A stretch of DNA of 45,648 nucleotides. It comes from Malonomonas rubra. Its GTDB lineage: Bacteria > Desulfobacterota > Desulfuromonadia > Desulfuromonadales > Geopsychrobacteraceae. The notes beneath the pieces were generated by a model. That model saw only the letters and a list, made by a program, of their open reading frames with translations. It was not told the origin of the DNA and did no database searches. Positions 1 through 7,267 of the stretch are shown one piece after another. Every line of letters starts with the position of its first letter. Position 1 is the stretch's first letter. The position numbers and the translations under genes are program-made. The DNA lies in assembly GCF_003247215.1 (NCBI RefSeq), contig NZ_QKAP01000094.1, forward strand, positions 1-45,648, read 5' to 3'.

Positions 1-159
1 GTTTGAGGAGCTGGGACTGTTTGATCTGAGCAGAATGGAAACGGGTTATCTGCCTCAGAACTATTGAGAGAAGAATGAACAGGAGCCGTGTACGAGGCCC
101 GTACGCACGGTTCTGTGAGAGGGATGAGGTGAGTTCATTCTCACATCACCCTACTCGAT
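1..159 (+). mobile_element. 3' end of a group II intron (domains V and VI)
   Basis: The window opens inside a group II intron. Bases 83-114 fold as domain V: the eight-base arm GAGCCGTG (83-90) pairs with CACGGTTC (106-113), then a four-pair distal stem (91-94 with 100-103), a five-base loop and the usual two-base bulge (104-105). The AGC catalytic triad is at 84-86. Bases 117-150 form a domain VI hairpin (GTGAG with CTCAC), and the element closes with CTACTCGAT at 151-159, the normal kind of intron 3' end. The stop codon of the intron-encoded protein lies 15 bases before domain V, as is common. The 5' part is outside the window. The exact 3' splice point could be off by a base or two. Confidence 0.85.
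2..67 (+). CDS. C-terminal tail of group II intron-encoded protein (partial)
   Basis: An open frame enters from the left edge and ends at TGA 65-67. Only 21 residues are visible, starting FEELGLFDLS and ending LPQNY. Its position just upstream of domain V is where reverse transcriptase/maturase genes of bacterial group II introns end, and a short 'GL-F-L' tail is compatible with such proteins. The identification rests on context; the visible residues carry no diagnostic catalytic motif. Confidence 0.5.
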   Translation, partial: FEELGLFDLSRMETGYLPQNY

Positions 160-209
160 TTTAACCCTCCCCGCGTATACACAGGACTTTGGCCAGCGGT
201 GTGTCGATA

Positions 210-680
210 TCAATTTTGAATTATCCAACTGCCATCCGGTTGACGACAGGCTGTGCCATAGGCTTCCTGTTTTTTACCTGAGATTGAGACCACTTGCTGA
301 TACTCGCGACAATATTGACCATCCCCTTTTTGAAAAGTACCCGTCGGTGTCATCGAGCCGCTGTTGCCAGAATCAGGATTGTTCCAGTAAGTTGTTTCAT
401 GGCTGGGGGTATATTCCAGAGAATATTGGGCGTTTTGCCCCATTGCGATGCGGTCTGCCCGGTCCAGAGAACGGCCAATTTCCTGTCCGAACAGTGCCCC
501 GGCCAAAGCACCTATCGCAATTGCCGCAATGTTCCCCTGCCCTTTTCCGATATTAGAGCCAAGAATTGCTCCTGCAGTCGCTCCGAGCAGAGCTCCGGTT
601 CCTTCTTTGGGGCCGTAGTACTGGGTGCAACCACCAATCAACAGAATTATGATGAGCCATAGCGTCAAATTTTTTCTCAT
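210..680 (-). CDS. Glycine-zipper 2TM lipoprotein, 17 kDa surface-antigen type
   Basis: A 156-residue envelope lipoprotein. The start at 680 is preferred over an in-frame start further upstream because GGAG lies six bases before it and the protein then opens with a typical signal: MRKN, a hydrophobic run, and lipobox IGGC. A glycine zipper follows (repeated G-x3-G patterns in TGALLGATAGAILGSNIGKG, then a second GALAGALFGQEIG), the hallmark of the 17 kDa surface-antigen/glycine-zipper family, which spans or associates with the outer membrane. The C-terminal part with two cysteines (YCREY..., YGTACRQPDG) matches the surface-antigen C-terminal domain. The exact function of the family is unknown. 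It lies 56 bases downstream of the COG4315 gene and could be cotranscribed with it. Confidence 0.8.
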   Translation of the reverse strand: MRKNLTLWLIIILLIGGCTQYYGPKEGTGALLGATAGAILGSNIGKGQGNIAAIAIGALAGALFGQEIGRSLDRADRIAMGQNAQYSLEYTPSHETTYWNNPDSGNSGSMTPTGTFQKGDGQYCREYQQVVSISGKKQEAYGTACRQPDGSWIIQN

Positions 681-736
681 GGTTGACTCCTTTTCGTTGG
701 ATCTAAGCGTCGCAAAATTAGCCCGGTTACACGTCG

Positions 737-1156
737 TCATTTGAGCGGGAAGTTGTCAGGATCGATGATGTACCAAGCTTCTCTTGCGGCTTGCCCCTTA
801 AGGTCCCCAGCCTCCTCATCTTTGAAAAAGTAGTAGAGTGGATAGCCTCTGAAACTGGTCTGTTTGAGTCCGTCCTCCCTGACAATGGTGGTGAAATCTT
901 CTGTCGGAACTCCCTCTGGGGGTACAATTTTATCGCGGTAGTAAATCGGCCATTTTTCCAAGCAACTCCCACCACAAGCACTGACTCCTGGGGAATCCTT
1001 GGTAAACCAGTAAAGTGGCATGCCATCGTTATCTGAAAGATATTTTCCAAGCGTAGGGTCATTGCGGATTTTAACCGTATTATGAGTGGCGGAAGCGACT
1101 GTTGCGATACCAAGCGCCAGGGTTAATGTTAAAATGATGAAGGCTAGGCGTTTCAT
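737..1156 (-). CDS. Secreted repeat protein, COG4315 (YxFWYxxD motif)
   Basis: A 139-residue secreted protein with a signal peptide (MKRLAFIIL to about residue 23, cleavage near ASA-TH). It carries two copies of the secreted-repeat motif of COG4315: YLSDNDGMPLYWFTKD near residues 39-54 and YPLYYFFKDEEAGD in the second half. A pair of cysteines (SACGGSC) may form a disulfide. The ribosome site AAAAGGAG sits seven bases before ATG. The gene is divergent from an ECF sigma factor/anti-sigma pair, an arrangement often seen for this family, which suggests (inference) that the sigma factor controls it. Biochemical function is unknown. Confidence 0.85.
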   Translation of the reverse strand: MKRLAFIILTLTLALGIATVASATHNTVKIRNDPTLGKYLSDNDGMPLYWFTKDSPGVSACGGSCLEKWPIYYRDKIVPPEGVPTEDFTTIVREDGLKQTSFRGYPLYYFFKDEEAGDLKGQAAREAWYIIDPDNFPLK

Positions 1157-1250
1157 GGCGATCTCCTTTTGGCTATGGAGTACGGGGCTCTGCGATTTTG
1201 CAAGAATGCAGTTGTGCTTATCAAAGTATACGTAGAATTTTTTGGATCGG

Positions 1251-1877
1251 ATGTCGATGGTGAGATTTTTTTCTTTGTTGTATTTGCAGCAGAGCCATTT
1301 TTTGTCCGCAGCAGATGATGGGCAAGAGTCGGATGCGACCCTTCTCGAGCAAATTTCTTTGCGGAACGAAGATGCTTTCGAGGTTCTCTATGATCGCTAC
1401 AACGGGCTGATATATAGCTTGTCATTGCAGATTCTTGATGATCCTGGTTTGGCCGAGGAAAACACCCTAGATGCGTTCAATCAACTCTGGCAGCGGGCAC
1501 GTGATTATCATCCTGCCAAAGCTGCGGTGAAGACTTGGTTGGTCTGCATTACCAGAAACCGGGCGATCGATGTTTTGCGAAGGAGAAGTAGTCGCCTAGA
1601 TTGTAACCCTGCTCTTTGGGTCGATGGCGTGTTGGATAAACTTCCAGACCACAGAAATCCGGAAAGTGAAACGGTTCAGCTGGATATCTCTCTGAAGGTA
1701 CGAGCGGTCCTAAGGCTCTTGCCGGAAGAACAACAAATCGTGCTATTTCTAGCTTATTTTAAGGGGTTCTCCCATCGCCAGATTGCCGAGCAGCTTCGAC
1801 TGCCTCTGGGAACCGTTAAGGGACGGATACGCATGGCGATGTTGACCTTACGGGAAAAATTTGCGGAGAGTTTCTGA
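1251..1877 (+). CDS. ECF RNA polymerase sigma factor (SigK-like)
   Basis: An extracytoplasmic-function sigma factor of about 208 residues. Region 2 is visible as DAFEVLYDRYNGLIYSLSLQ followed by AVKTWLVCITRNRAIDVLRR. Region 4 is a helix-turn-helix: LRLLPEEQQIVLFLAYFKGF, SHRQIAEQLRLPLGTVKGRI. The start is uncertain: TTG 1242, ATG 1251 and ATG 1257 are all in frame and none has a strong ribosome site. The first 25 or so residues are hydrophobic/polar and unlike the usual N-terminus, so translation may begin later at a non-ATG codon. The anti-sigma gene follows 48 bases downstream. Together they form a typical autoregulated sigma/anti-sigma unit facing the secreted-repeat gene. Confidence 0.88.
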   Translation: MSMVRFFSLLYLQQSHFLSAADDGQESDATLLEQISLRNEDAFEVLYDRYNGLIYSLSLQILDDPGLAEENTLDAFNQLWQRARDYHPAKAAVKTWLVCITRNRAIDVLRRRSSRLDCNPALWVDGVLDKLPDHRNPESETVQLDISLKVRAVLRLLPEEQQIVLFLAYFKGFSHRQIAEQLRLPLGTVKGRIRMAMLTLREKFAESF

Positions 1878-1925
1878 CATCCATTTGCCAGGCAATTACG
1901 TACATAGGAATAATAGGTGGAAAAC

Positions 1926-2633
1926 ATGCTAGAGAACCATCCGACAGAATCGTTGCCGGCATATTCCTTGGGCTGTCTAGAACGGGATGACGCTGAACAG
2001 GTGAAAACACATCTGCTGCATTGTGTGACGTGTCAGTCTGAGCTTAAAGTGTTTGAAGAAGTCAGTGCCCTGCTGGGGTATACTGCTTCCCAAATTGTTC
2101 CTCGCAAAACCCTCAAAAAGAAGCTGTTGGCCATCGTTGGGTCTCGTAAGAGCTATCTATGGTTTGAAACACTTTTTGATCGCTGGCCTCGCTTGGTTCC
2201 AGCCATTTCTCTCGCCGCTATTGTGCTTGTGGTCGTTCTAGGCAGCACTAGCGCGATGTTTTGGTTGCAGAAAAGTGATACAAAGCAACTGGAAAAACTG
2301 GCAGGTAAGCCGCTGGTTTTTATGCAGGGCACCGAAAGTATGCCGACCGCAGCAGGTAGACTGATTGCCGAAAGAATGGCCTCAACGGGGCTTCTGCTGG
2401 TTACAGCGCTACGCCCATTGGGAGAGTCCCTGCAATACCAGCTTTGGTTGATTCGTGATGGGCAGCGGACCAGTGGGGCGGTTTTTTCAGTGGATGAGCA
2501 TGGGATGGCAGCAATCCTGGTATCATCGACACAACCGCTGGGCAGTTATGATGGTTTTGGAATCACCATCGAGCCCTATGGCGGCAGTCCGGGGCCGACC
2601 GGGAAAAAAGTTCTTGGGGTTAAGAACATCTAG
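1926..2633 (+). CDS. Anti-sigma factor, RskA-like with N-terminal zinc-finger
   Basis: A 235-residue membrane anti-sigma factor. The start at ATG 1926 has AGGTGG six bases upstream, better than GTG 1917. The N-terminus holds the anti-sigma zinc-binding signature (H-x3-C-x2-C in HLLHCVTC, near residue 30), which binds and masks the sigma factor. One membrane helix follows (ISLAAIVLVVVLGSTSAMFW). The outer part ends with the anti-sigma-K domain: LQYQLWLIRDGQRTSGAVF, then SYDGFGITIEPYGGSPGPTG, the conserved end of RskA-type proteins. Its partner is the upstream ECF sigma factor. Release of the sigma factor would need regulated proteolysis, which the sequence does not show. Confidence 0.85.
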   Translation: MLENHPTESLPAYSLGCLERDDAEQVKTHLLHCVTCQSELKVFEEVSALLGYTASQIVPRKTLKKKLLAIVGSRKSYLWFETLFDRWPRLVPAISLAAIVLVVVLGSTSAMFWLQKSDTKQLEKLAGKPLVFMQGTESMPTAAGRLIAERMASTGLLLVTALRPLGESLQYQLWLIRDGQRTSGAVFSVDEHGMAAILVSSTQPLGSYDGFGITIEPYGGSPGPTGKKVLGVKNI

Positions 2634-2778
2634 GAGAATTTTAAATCGTAATAGTGGTGGTCACGACCAAGAGAGATATTCAGGCTGCCAGGAGTAGACT
2701 CTTTATGTCATGTAAAATATTTTTGTGCGACTCCTTTTGGGGGGCTAGCCAGAGAAGAACGCAGAAAGATAATAATGA

Positions 2779-3297
2779 GTGAATCGCTACGAACGTAATG
2801 CCCAGCTGCGCTACGAAAAAGAACGCCGGAAAAACATCCTTGCTAAACCGGGAATTAATGACTTTGTTTTGGTGCTTGACCATTTAAAGCCTGGTTTTAA
2901 CGTGCCAAAAATCTTCCGCAGTGCCGAAGCCTTTGGTGCCACAGCGGTTCATTTAATTGGGATTGGACCTTTTGATCCAGCTCCAGCGAAAGGATCTTTT
3001 AGGAAAGTCCCTGCAGTTTTCCACGACATGTTTGATAGTTGCTATCGGCAATTGGTAGATAGTGGCTATGTCCTCTACAGGCTAGATCCAAAAACTAAGA
3101 ACAGCTTGTGCAAATTTGAACTCCCTAAAAAAAGTGCTTTTATCTTTGGTCATGAAGAGTTTGGATTTAGTTTTACTCAATCAGAATATCCTTCTATTGT
3201 CCCTTTGAGCATCCCCCAATTTGGAAGCGTACAAAGCCTTAACGTGAGTATCGCATCATCGGTGGTAATGTTTGAGTACGTTCGTCAGCACATGTAA
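2779..3297 (+). CDS. SpoU/TrmH-family RNA 2'-O-methyltransferase
   Basis: A 172-residue SPOUT-fold methyltransferase that would transfer a methyl group from S-adenosylmethionine to a ribose 2'-OH of tRNA or rRNA. All three SpoU motifs are visible: motif 1 NVPKIFRSAEAFGA, motif 2 FIFGHEEFGF, motif 3 IPQFGSVQSLNVSIASSVVM. It starts at GTG 2779; the ATG four bases earlier runs into a stop after seven codons. The protein has only the catalytic domain and no N-terminal substrate-binding domain, so the target nucleotide cannot be assigned. It stands alone with intergenic DNA on both sides. Confidence 0.85.
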   Translation: MNRYERNAQLRYEKERRKNILAKPGINDFVLVLDHLKPGFNVPKIFRSAEAFGATAVHLIGIGPFDPAPAKGSFRKVPAVFHDMFDSCYRQLVDSGYVLYRLDPKTKNSLCKFELPKKSAFIFGHEEFGFSFTQSEYPSIVPLSIPQFGSVQSLNVSIASSVVMFEYVRQHM

Positions 3298-3651
3298 TTT
3301 CAACAACGGTAACAACAAAAAACTCTTGATTGCATATTTTGAGGATACTGAAAATGCCTGTTGTCCACTGTTATACTTATAGATTGTCAAAGAGCAAAAA
3401 AAATCTTCTCGGGAGGATATGGGCTGCTCCTGGCTAGTTTTTCAACGGCCTGTTAAAGCTAGTAACGCTATTTATACAGCCCTTCGAAGCTGGTAAACAA
3501 GGAGAGCATAGTGAGCTAAACGGTCTTTGATTTGGTACAGGTCTGCTTTTTCCGAAAAGTCAGGTGCGCAATTAAGGCAAGGAGTTTTTTGATAAATCCC
3601 AAAATTAAGCTATAAAGTTATAGAAACAAGAATCCTAGGAGGAGATCTATT
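3298..3651. other. Intergenic, no gene seen
   Basis: About 350 bases between the methyltransferase and the P460 gene. No convincing reading frame, terminator or riboswitch core was found. The promoter of the P460 gene should lie here but no clear -35/-10 pair stands out. Confidence 0.5.
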
Positions 3652-4152
3652 ATGAAAAAATGGTTAGCTTTCTTTTTCCTGATTGCCTTTCAATTGGGTA
3701 CAGTTAATGCGAGCGAAACAGTTCCTTCCTCTCCCAACGGAATAGACTTTCCTTCAGATTACAAAAATTGGGAACTTGTCAGTTCTTCACATCGAATTGA
3801 CAACAATACATTACGGGTCATAACAGGCAATGACATAGCAATCAAATCGGCGAGATCTAAGCAAACAAATCCATGGCCTGACGGAACTATACTTGCCAAA
3901 ATAGTTTGGAAACAGGTCACCCTTCCTAGCTGGGAAAAAGCCATTGTTCCAGGCGAATTTGTTCAGGTCGAATTTATGGTCAAAGACTCTAAGAAGTACA
4001 CCCAAACTGGCGGATGGGGATTTGCTCGCTGGAAAGGAGAAGGTCTTCAGCCTTATGGAGAAGATGCCTCTTTTGTCTTTGAATGTTTCGGTTGCCACAC
4101 CCCGGTAAAAGACAACGACTACATATTTACGCACCCATCCATTCTTCCATAG
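3652..4152 (+). CDS. Cytochrome P460-family periplasmic c-type haem protein
   Basis: A 166-residue exported protein with signal peptide (cleavage near NA-SE, residue 20) and one haem-binding motif CFGCH at residues 145-149. The body fits the P460 family: DYKNWELVSSSHR, TLRVITGNDIA, PDGTILAKIVWK and TGGWGFARW, with the haem motif near the C-terminus. Characterised P460 enzymes oxidise hydroxylamine or bind NO. In anaerobic deltaproteobacteria the role is unknown; NO detoxification or electron transfer are possibilities, not conclusions. The ribosome site AGGAGGAG lies eight bases before ATG. A monohaem cytochrome gene follows after about 520 bases. Confidence 0.85.
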   Translation: MKKWLAFFFLIAFQLGTVNASETVPSSPNGIDFPSDYKNWELVSSSHRIDNNTLRVITGNDIAIKSARSKQTNPWPDGTILAKIVWKQVTLPSWEKAIVPGEFVQVEFMVKDSKKYTQTGGWGFARWKGEGLQPYGEDASFVFECFGCHTPVKDNDYIFTHPSILP

Positions 4153-4674
4153 CTAGATTTGTTTCTATGTAATTAATGGCTTCGTGACATCTTGGAAGGT
4201 GGGCGAGTGGGCTACGGTTGCCGGTAAGGACGCAGAAAACCATATTGTTCCTTAAACGCTACGTCTACACGAACTGAACTAGCTAAACGGACATTATTGA
4301 GGCTCAAATATTGTAACAAAAATAGTTTCCGCAAGCAGATGGCAAATATTGGTGAAAACAAGCTATAATTAATTTTTAGAGATTAAGTCTGAGAAATTTC
4401 TGGTAAGAATTTGGGAGGGGAGGGCAATGAGATGGGGTAGAAAATAGGATCTTCGAAAAGATTGATCAAGATGATTTTATCGCCAAAACCAAGCGATGCT
4501 ATGATCGCTACGGCATGCCTCCGATTAAATACAGGGACAACAAGTCCGGAATCACTCTAGACTCAGGTGAGATACTTGAACTGGCGCTAAGGCTGGGGTT
4601 GATCCAGAAACATTGAGAGGCGTGTCTTTTTTCTTGATTGAACTCCAACAGTCCTAAGGGGAAGGAAGTTAATT
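4153..4674. other. Intergenic with gene remnant
   Basis: About 520 bases between the two cytochrome genes. The right half holds the remnant described at 4426-4616. Around 4197-4245 there is a G-rich stretch with GGACGCAG that faintly recalls the GEMM riboswitch core, but the other conserved parts were not found. No terminator was identified after the P460 gene. Confidence 0.5.
4426..4616 (+). pseudogene. Short gene remnant with probable N-terminal frameshift
   Basis: An open frame 4431-4616 codes for about 61 residues with gene-like composition (for example DDFIAKTKRCYDRYGMPPIK, then SGEILELALRLGLIQKH) but has no upstream start codon; a TGA precedes it directly. ATG 4426, with a strong purine-rich ribosome site (GGGAGGGGAGGG), is in another frame and stops after six codons (MRWGRK). 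A single-base frameshift near 4438-4444 would join them. I do not recognise the family. It may be the surviving end of an inactivated small gene, or a sequencing error in an intact one. Confidence 0.4.
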
Positions 4675-4941
4675 ATGGGAAAATATTTAATACTCAGTGT
4701 AGCTTTAGGATTCGCACTTTCTACTATCTTGGTAACTGATGTGTTTGCGACAGAAGATGGTGCAACAATTCTAGAAGCCCGCTGTTCGGTTTGCCACTCC
4801 TCAGAAAGAGCAAAATCTAAACAGAAGACACCGGAACAATGGGAAGCGACTGTATCCCGTATGATGGCGAAAGGCGCACAACTTACGCAGGAAGAAAAGC
4901 AAATTCTTTTAGACTATCTAAGCAAGACTTACAAGCCATAG
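4675..4941 (+). CDS. Small monohaem c-type cytochrome
   Basis: An 88-residue exported cytochrome. The signal peptide ends near FA-TE (residue 25). The haem motif CSVCH is at 37-41 and MM at 63-64 offers the likely axial methionine, giving a compact His/Met haem protein of the class I type. It would carry electrons in the periplasm. The ribosome site is strong (GGGGAAGGAAG). The remnant described at 4426-4616 precedes it and a strong terminator (4977-5014) follows, so it is probably transcribed alone. Confidence 0.88.
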   Translation: MGKYLILSVALGFALSTILVTDVFATEDGATILEARCSVCHSSERAKSKQKTPEQWEATVSRMMAKGAQLTQEEKQILLDYLSKTYKP

Positions 4942-4976
4942 GTTCCGATAAGGAAAGTTTTCCGCCTGTAGAGAAT

Positions 4977-5014
4977 CGAAAGCGGCGTCAGGAATGACCC
5001 GCTTTCGGTTTTTT
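4977..5014 (+). terminator. Rho-independent terminator after the cytochrome gene
   Basis: CGAAAGCGG (4977-4985) pairs with CCGCTTTCG (4999-5007) across a 13-base loop, followed by GTTTTTT. Confidence 0.85.
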
Positions 5015-5208
5015 GGGGGACTGTAAAGGATTTTGATGTAATGGCCACAGTCGGTTACAACCCGTAACCATACATGGACGCTTCACTTGTTACCAGATAT
5101 TCAATGCATTTGATGATTTTGAGCAAGTTATGATTGCCGCCATACCTCCTGATTTTATGTGATTTCGCCCCCTTTCCTTGACTGGATTTTGAGGCAGTTA
5201 GAGAGGAT

Positions 5209-5709
5209 TTATTGGCTTTCGATTTCGTTCAGCTTGATACGAGCCTGTTCATTATCCGGGTTCTCTTTGATTTCCAAAATTAGTTCATCAATGGCCTTAT
5301 TTTTCATTCCCTTGCGGTAATATTCCATGGCCTGATGATAATGAGCGGAGGTCGTTTCTTTCTCTTTGTTTCTGGCTGTAATGTATTTCTTATGGGCTTC
5401 AGTATTGGCTGGATCGATTTTAATGGCCATCTGATAAAAGAAAATGGCATCGTCCATTTCCCCTTTGTTGAAGTAAGTATCGCCGACTTTCAAGGCATCC
5501 GTTGAATCTTCGATTTTCCATTCTTTCATCCGGTCCCGTTCACGTTGCTGAAGTTCGAAATCAAAATCCTTCATTTTATTTACTTCATCGGCAACGCCGG
5601 TTCGATCATGCTTGAAAATGATATTGGTGTCCTCACCGGCAACCGGACCGGCAACCAGACCAATCATCAATATACCGATAATCAGCGGGAACGTGTTTTT
5701 AGGTTTCAT
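5209..5709 (-). CDS. Exported TPR-repeat protein
   Basis: A 166-residue exported protein. Start 5709 is chosen because GGAGG lies five bases before this ATG. A signal sequence is followed by tetratricopeptide repeats: KVGDTYFNKGEMDDAIFFYQ with AIKIDPANTEAHKKY, then AMEYYRKGMKNKAIDELILE with IKENPDNEQARIKL. TPR domains mediate protein-protein contacts; the partner is unknown. The segment between signal and repeats is charged and probably helical. It converges on the cytochrome gene and has no close operon partner. Confidence 0.8.
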   Translation of the reverse strand: MKPKNTFPLIIGILMIGLVAGPVAGEDTNIIFKHDRTGVADEVNKMKDFDFELQQRERDRMKEWKIEDSTDALKVGDTYFNKGEMDDAIFFYQMAIKIDPANTEAHKKYITARNKEKETTSAHYHQAMEYYRKGMKNKAIDELILEIKENPDNEQARIKLNEIESQ

Positions 5710-6337
5710 TAGTGCCTCCAATATCTTGAGCCAATTTCAAACTCAATCGAGTAATCAGCAGGGCTCCATTTGCTAGATTGGAAGAGACCATTTCACCGCT
5801 TAACAAAAACAATTTGAACTTATGAGACAAAATTTGACGTCGGCTGTTCACTTTATTCCACAACATTCCACCACCGTCTCAGTAAGAACAAAAGTTTCCT
5901 CGAATAAAAGATCAGCAGCTAATAGTCCCTAAAGCTCGTTTGTATCGATTGGTACCACACTCAGTCGATAAAATATGTCATTGTGCTGTCCGAGTTCTCG
6001 AAACTTGTGACATTTAGTAAATAACCGCCCCCATTTAGTCCCTTAATAATCCACTATAACAATGATTTTAGCAAATACCCTCTATTGTGGATAGAGAGGG
6101 CACCCTGAATGGACGTTTTTCGTTAAAAACCGCACTCTATCAATCTGCTATCTCTTTTTTATATAGGGTTTTTCGTAATTAATCTTTCGTCCGGAAAGAA
6201 AGAAGCGAACTTCTAGCGGGCGTGTTTTTCGACAATCACACCCTTTTAATCTCGTATCTTACTGTTATTTGCGCCTTTTTCGTGATTGGCCCTCAAGGGG
6301 AAAGGGGGGCGGCCTTGTCTCCGGACGTGTGACATAA

Positions 6338-6361
6338 AAGCCCCAATTTTAATTGAGGCTT
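6338..6361 (-). terminator. Possible terminator for the minus-strand operon
   Basis: AAGCCCCAA pairs with TTGAGGCTT (one mismatch) around a six-base loop, and on the minus strand a short T run follows. It lies about 200 bases beyond the stop of the Cys-cluster gene, so the link is tentative. Confidence 0.4.
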
Positions 6362-6439
6362 CGCCGTTGTACTATATTTTTTTGGTCCTATCTCTCCTGA
6401 TTACCGAGATGTGGATATTTCGGTACATAGTGGCAAACC

Positions 6440-6460
6440 CGTTCGGTAAGCTACCGAACG
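6440..6460. repeat. Perfect inverted repeat, 9-bp arms
   Basis: CGTTCGGTA (6440-6448) and TACCGAACG (6452-6460) are separated by three bases. There is no T run on either side, so it is not a standard terminator. It could be a protein-binding palindrome or a stem-loop in a transcript. Confidence 0.6.
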
Positions 6461-6559
6461 CAAAGCATTATTCATTTAATTGAACGGTATACCTTTTAGA
6501 GTTTATCCCTCTATGTAGCGTCTTCGGATGTCATGTATGAGCATTTGCGGCAGAGAGTG

Positions 6560-7267
6560 TTAACTTTCGCGCAGCTGTAGCAAAAAGGGCAGATCCAACC
6601 CCTGCTCTTTCAAAAAACGTCGCGTTTGCCCATACCCCCCTTTGATCACCTCAGATAGTCGATGTTCAGTTTCAAGCCAAACCTGATAGAGCAGATTTCC
6701 GCTTATAGAGAATCCGTAGCTATCGCGCATACGACTTAAACTCAGCGATTCATACTCCAGTCCGAGTTCTTGAGAAGCCGCCAGGTAGTGGGTGGGAAAG
6801 GCGACGATCTGCCGATCAAGGCTGCTGAGAAAGGCTTCTTTTTCCTGCGGATGCAGCTCGGCAAAGTCGACCGCGCACCAGTTGCTGTTTCGGGTGGAGA
6901 GGAGCGAACGGCAGGAGAAGGGGCGCTGTGGATAAATGCTGCAACGGCCCTCTTTGTCGAGAAACGAACAACCTCCGAGCCGGTTGCGAAACAGGCGCAG
7001 GAACAATTTCAGGTTTTCCGCCTGCCGACAGATTTGGTGCAATGTCGGTAACTTGTCTGCAAGGTATTGGCGTTGTTCGGACGTAAGAGATTGCGCAATG
7101 GCTGCCGCCTCAGGAAAGCTGCAGTTAACCGATAAAGAGCAGCAGTTGCTGCATCCTTTGGCGCAATAAATAGTTGTTCGGCTATCTATTGTACAGATCG
7201 TGACGAGCTGTTGATCCATGTTTTGCCGAGAGGTTTCCAGCTCGGCAAGCATTTTCTCCCAGGCCAT
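6560..7267 (-). CDS. YkgJ-family cysteine-cluster protein
   Basis: A 235-residue protein of the putative zinc/iron-chelating family. The cysteine pattern is visible: CAKGCSNCCSLSVNC near residues 36-50, later GGCSFLDKEGRCSIYPQRPF followed by SCRS. The start at 7267 is preferred because this ATG overlaps the stop of the upstream dehydrogenase (TGATG), implying translational coupling; the longer frame overlaps that gene. The family is thought to bind a metal or Fe-S cluster; its reaction is unknown. It is the last gene of a three-gene run with the dehydrogenase and the GGDEF protein. Confidence 0.85.
   Translation of the reverse strand: MAWEKMLAELETSRQNMDQQLVTICTIDSRTTIYCAKGCSNCCSLSVNCSFPEAAAIAQSLTSEQRQYLADKLPTLHQICRQAENLKLFLRLFRNRLGGCSFLDKEGRCSIYPQRPFSCRSLLSTRNSNWCAVDFAELHPQEKEAFLSSLDRQIVAFPTHYLAASQELGLEYESLSLSRMRDSYGFSISGNLLYQVWLETEHRLSEVIKGGYGQTRRFLKEQGLDLPFLLQLRES

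Larger units (their letters stand above)
5710..6559. other. Gene-poor, AT-rich intergenic region
   Basis: About 850 bases without a convincing gene. Short frames are present but lack ribosome sites and gene-like composition. It contains a perfect inverted repeat (6440-6460) and a possible minus-strand terminator (6338-6361), described separately, plus a weaker stem near 6080-6105 (CCCTCTA with TAGAGAGGG). Confidence 0.55.

Noticed and set aside
4197-4245. GEMM (c-di-GMP/cGAMP) riboswitch upstream of the monohaem cytochrome
   Set aside because: Only GGACGCAG and a GGTTGCCGG-like stretch resemble the motif. The GGGCAAACC arm, the GNRA tetraloop hairpin and the second conserved stem are missing, and the order is wrong.
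6286-6483. A 65-codon open frame in the gene-poor gap
   Set aside because: Starts at TTG without a ribosome site and overlaps two inverted repeats; composition is not gene-like.
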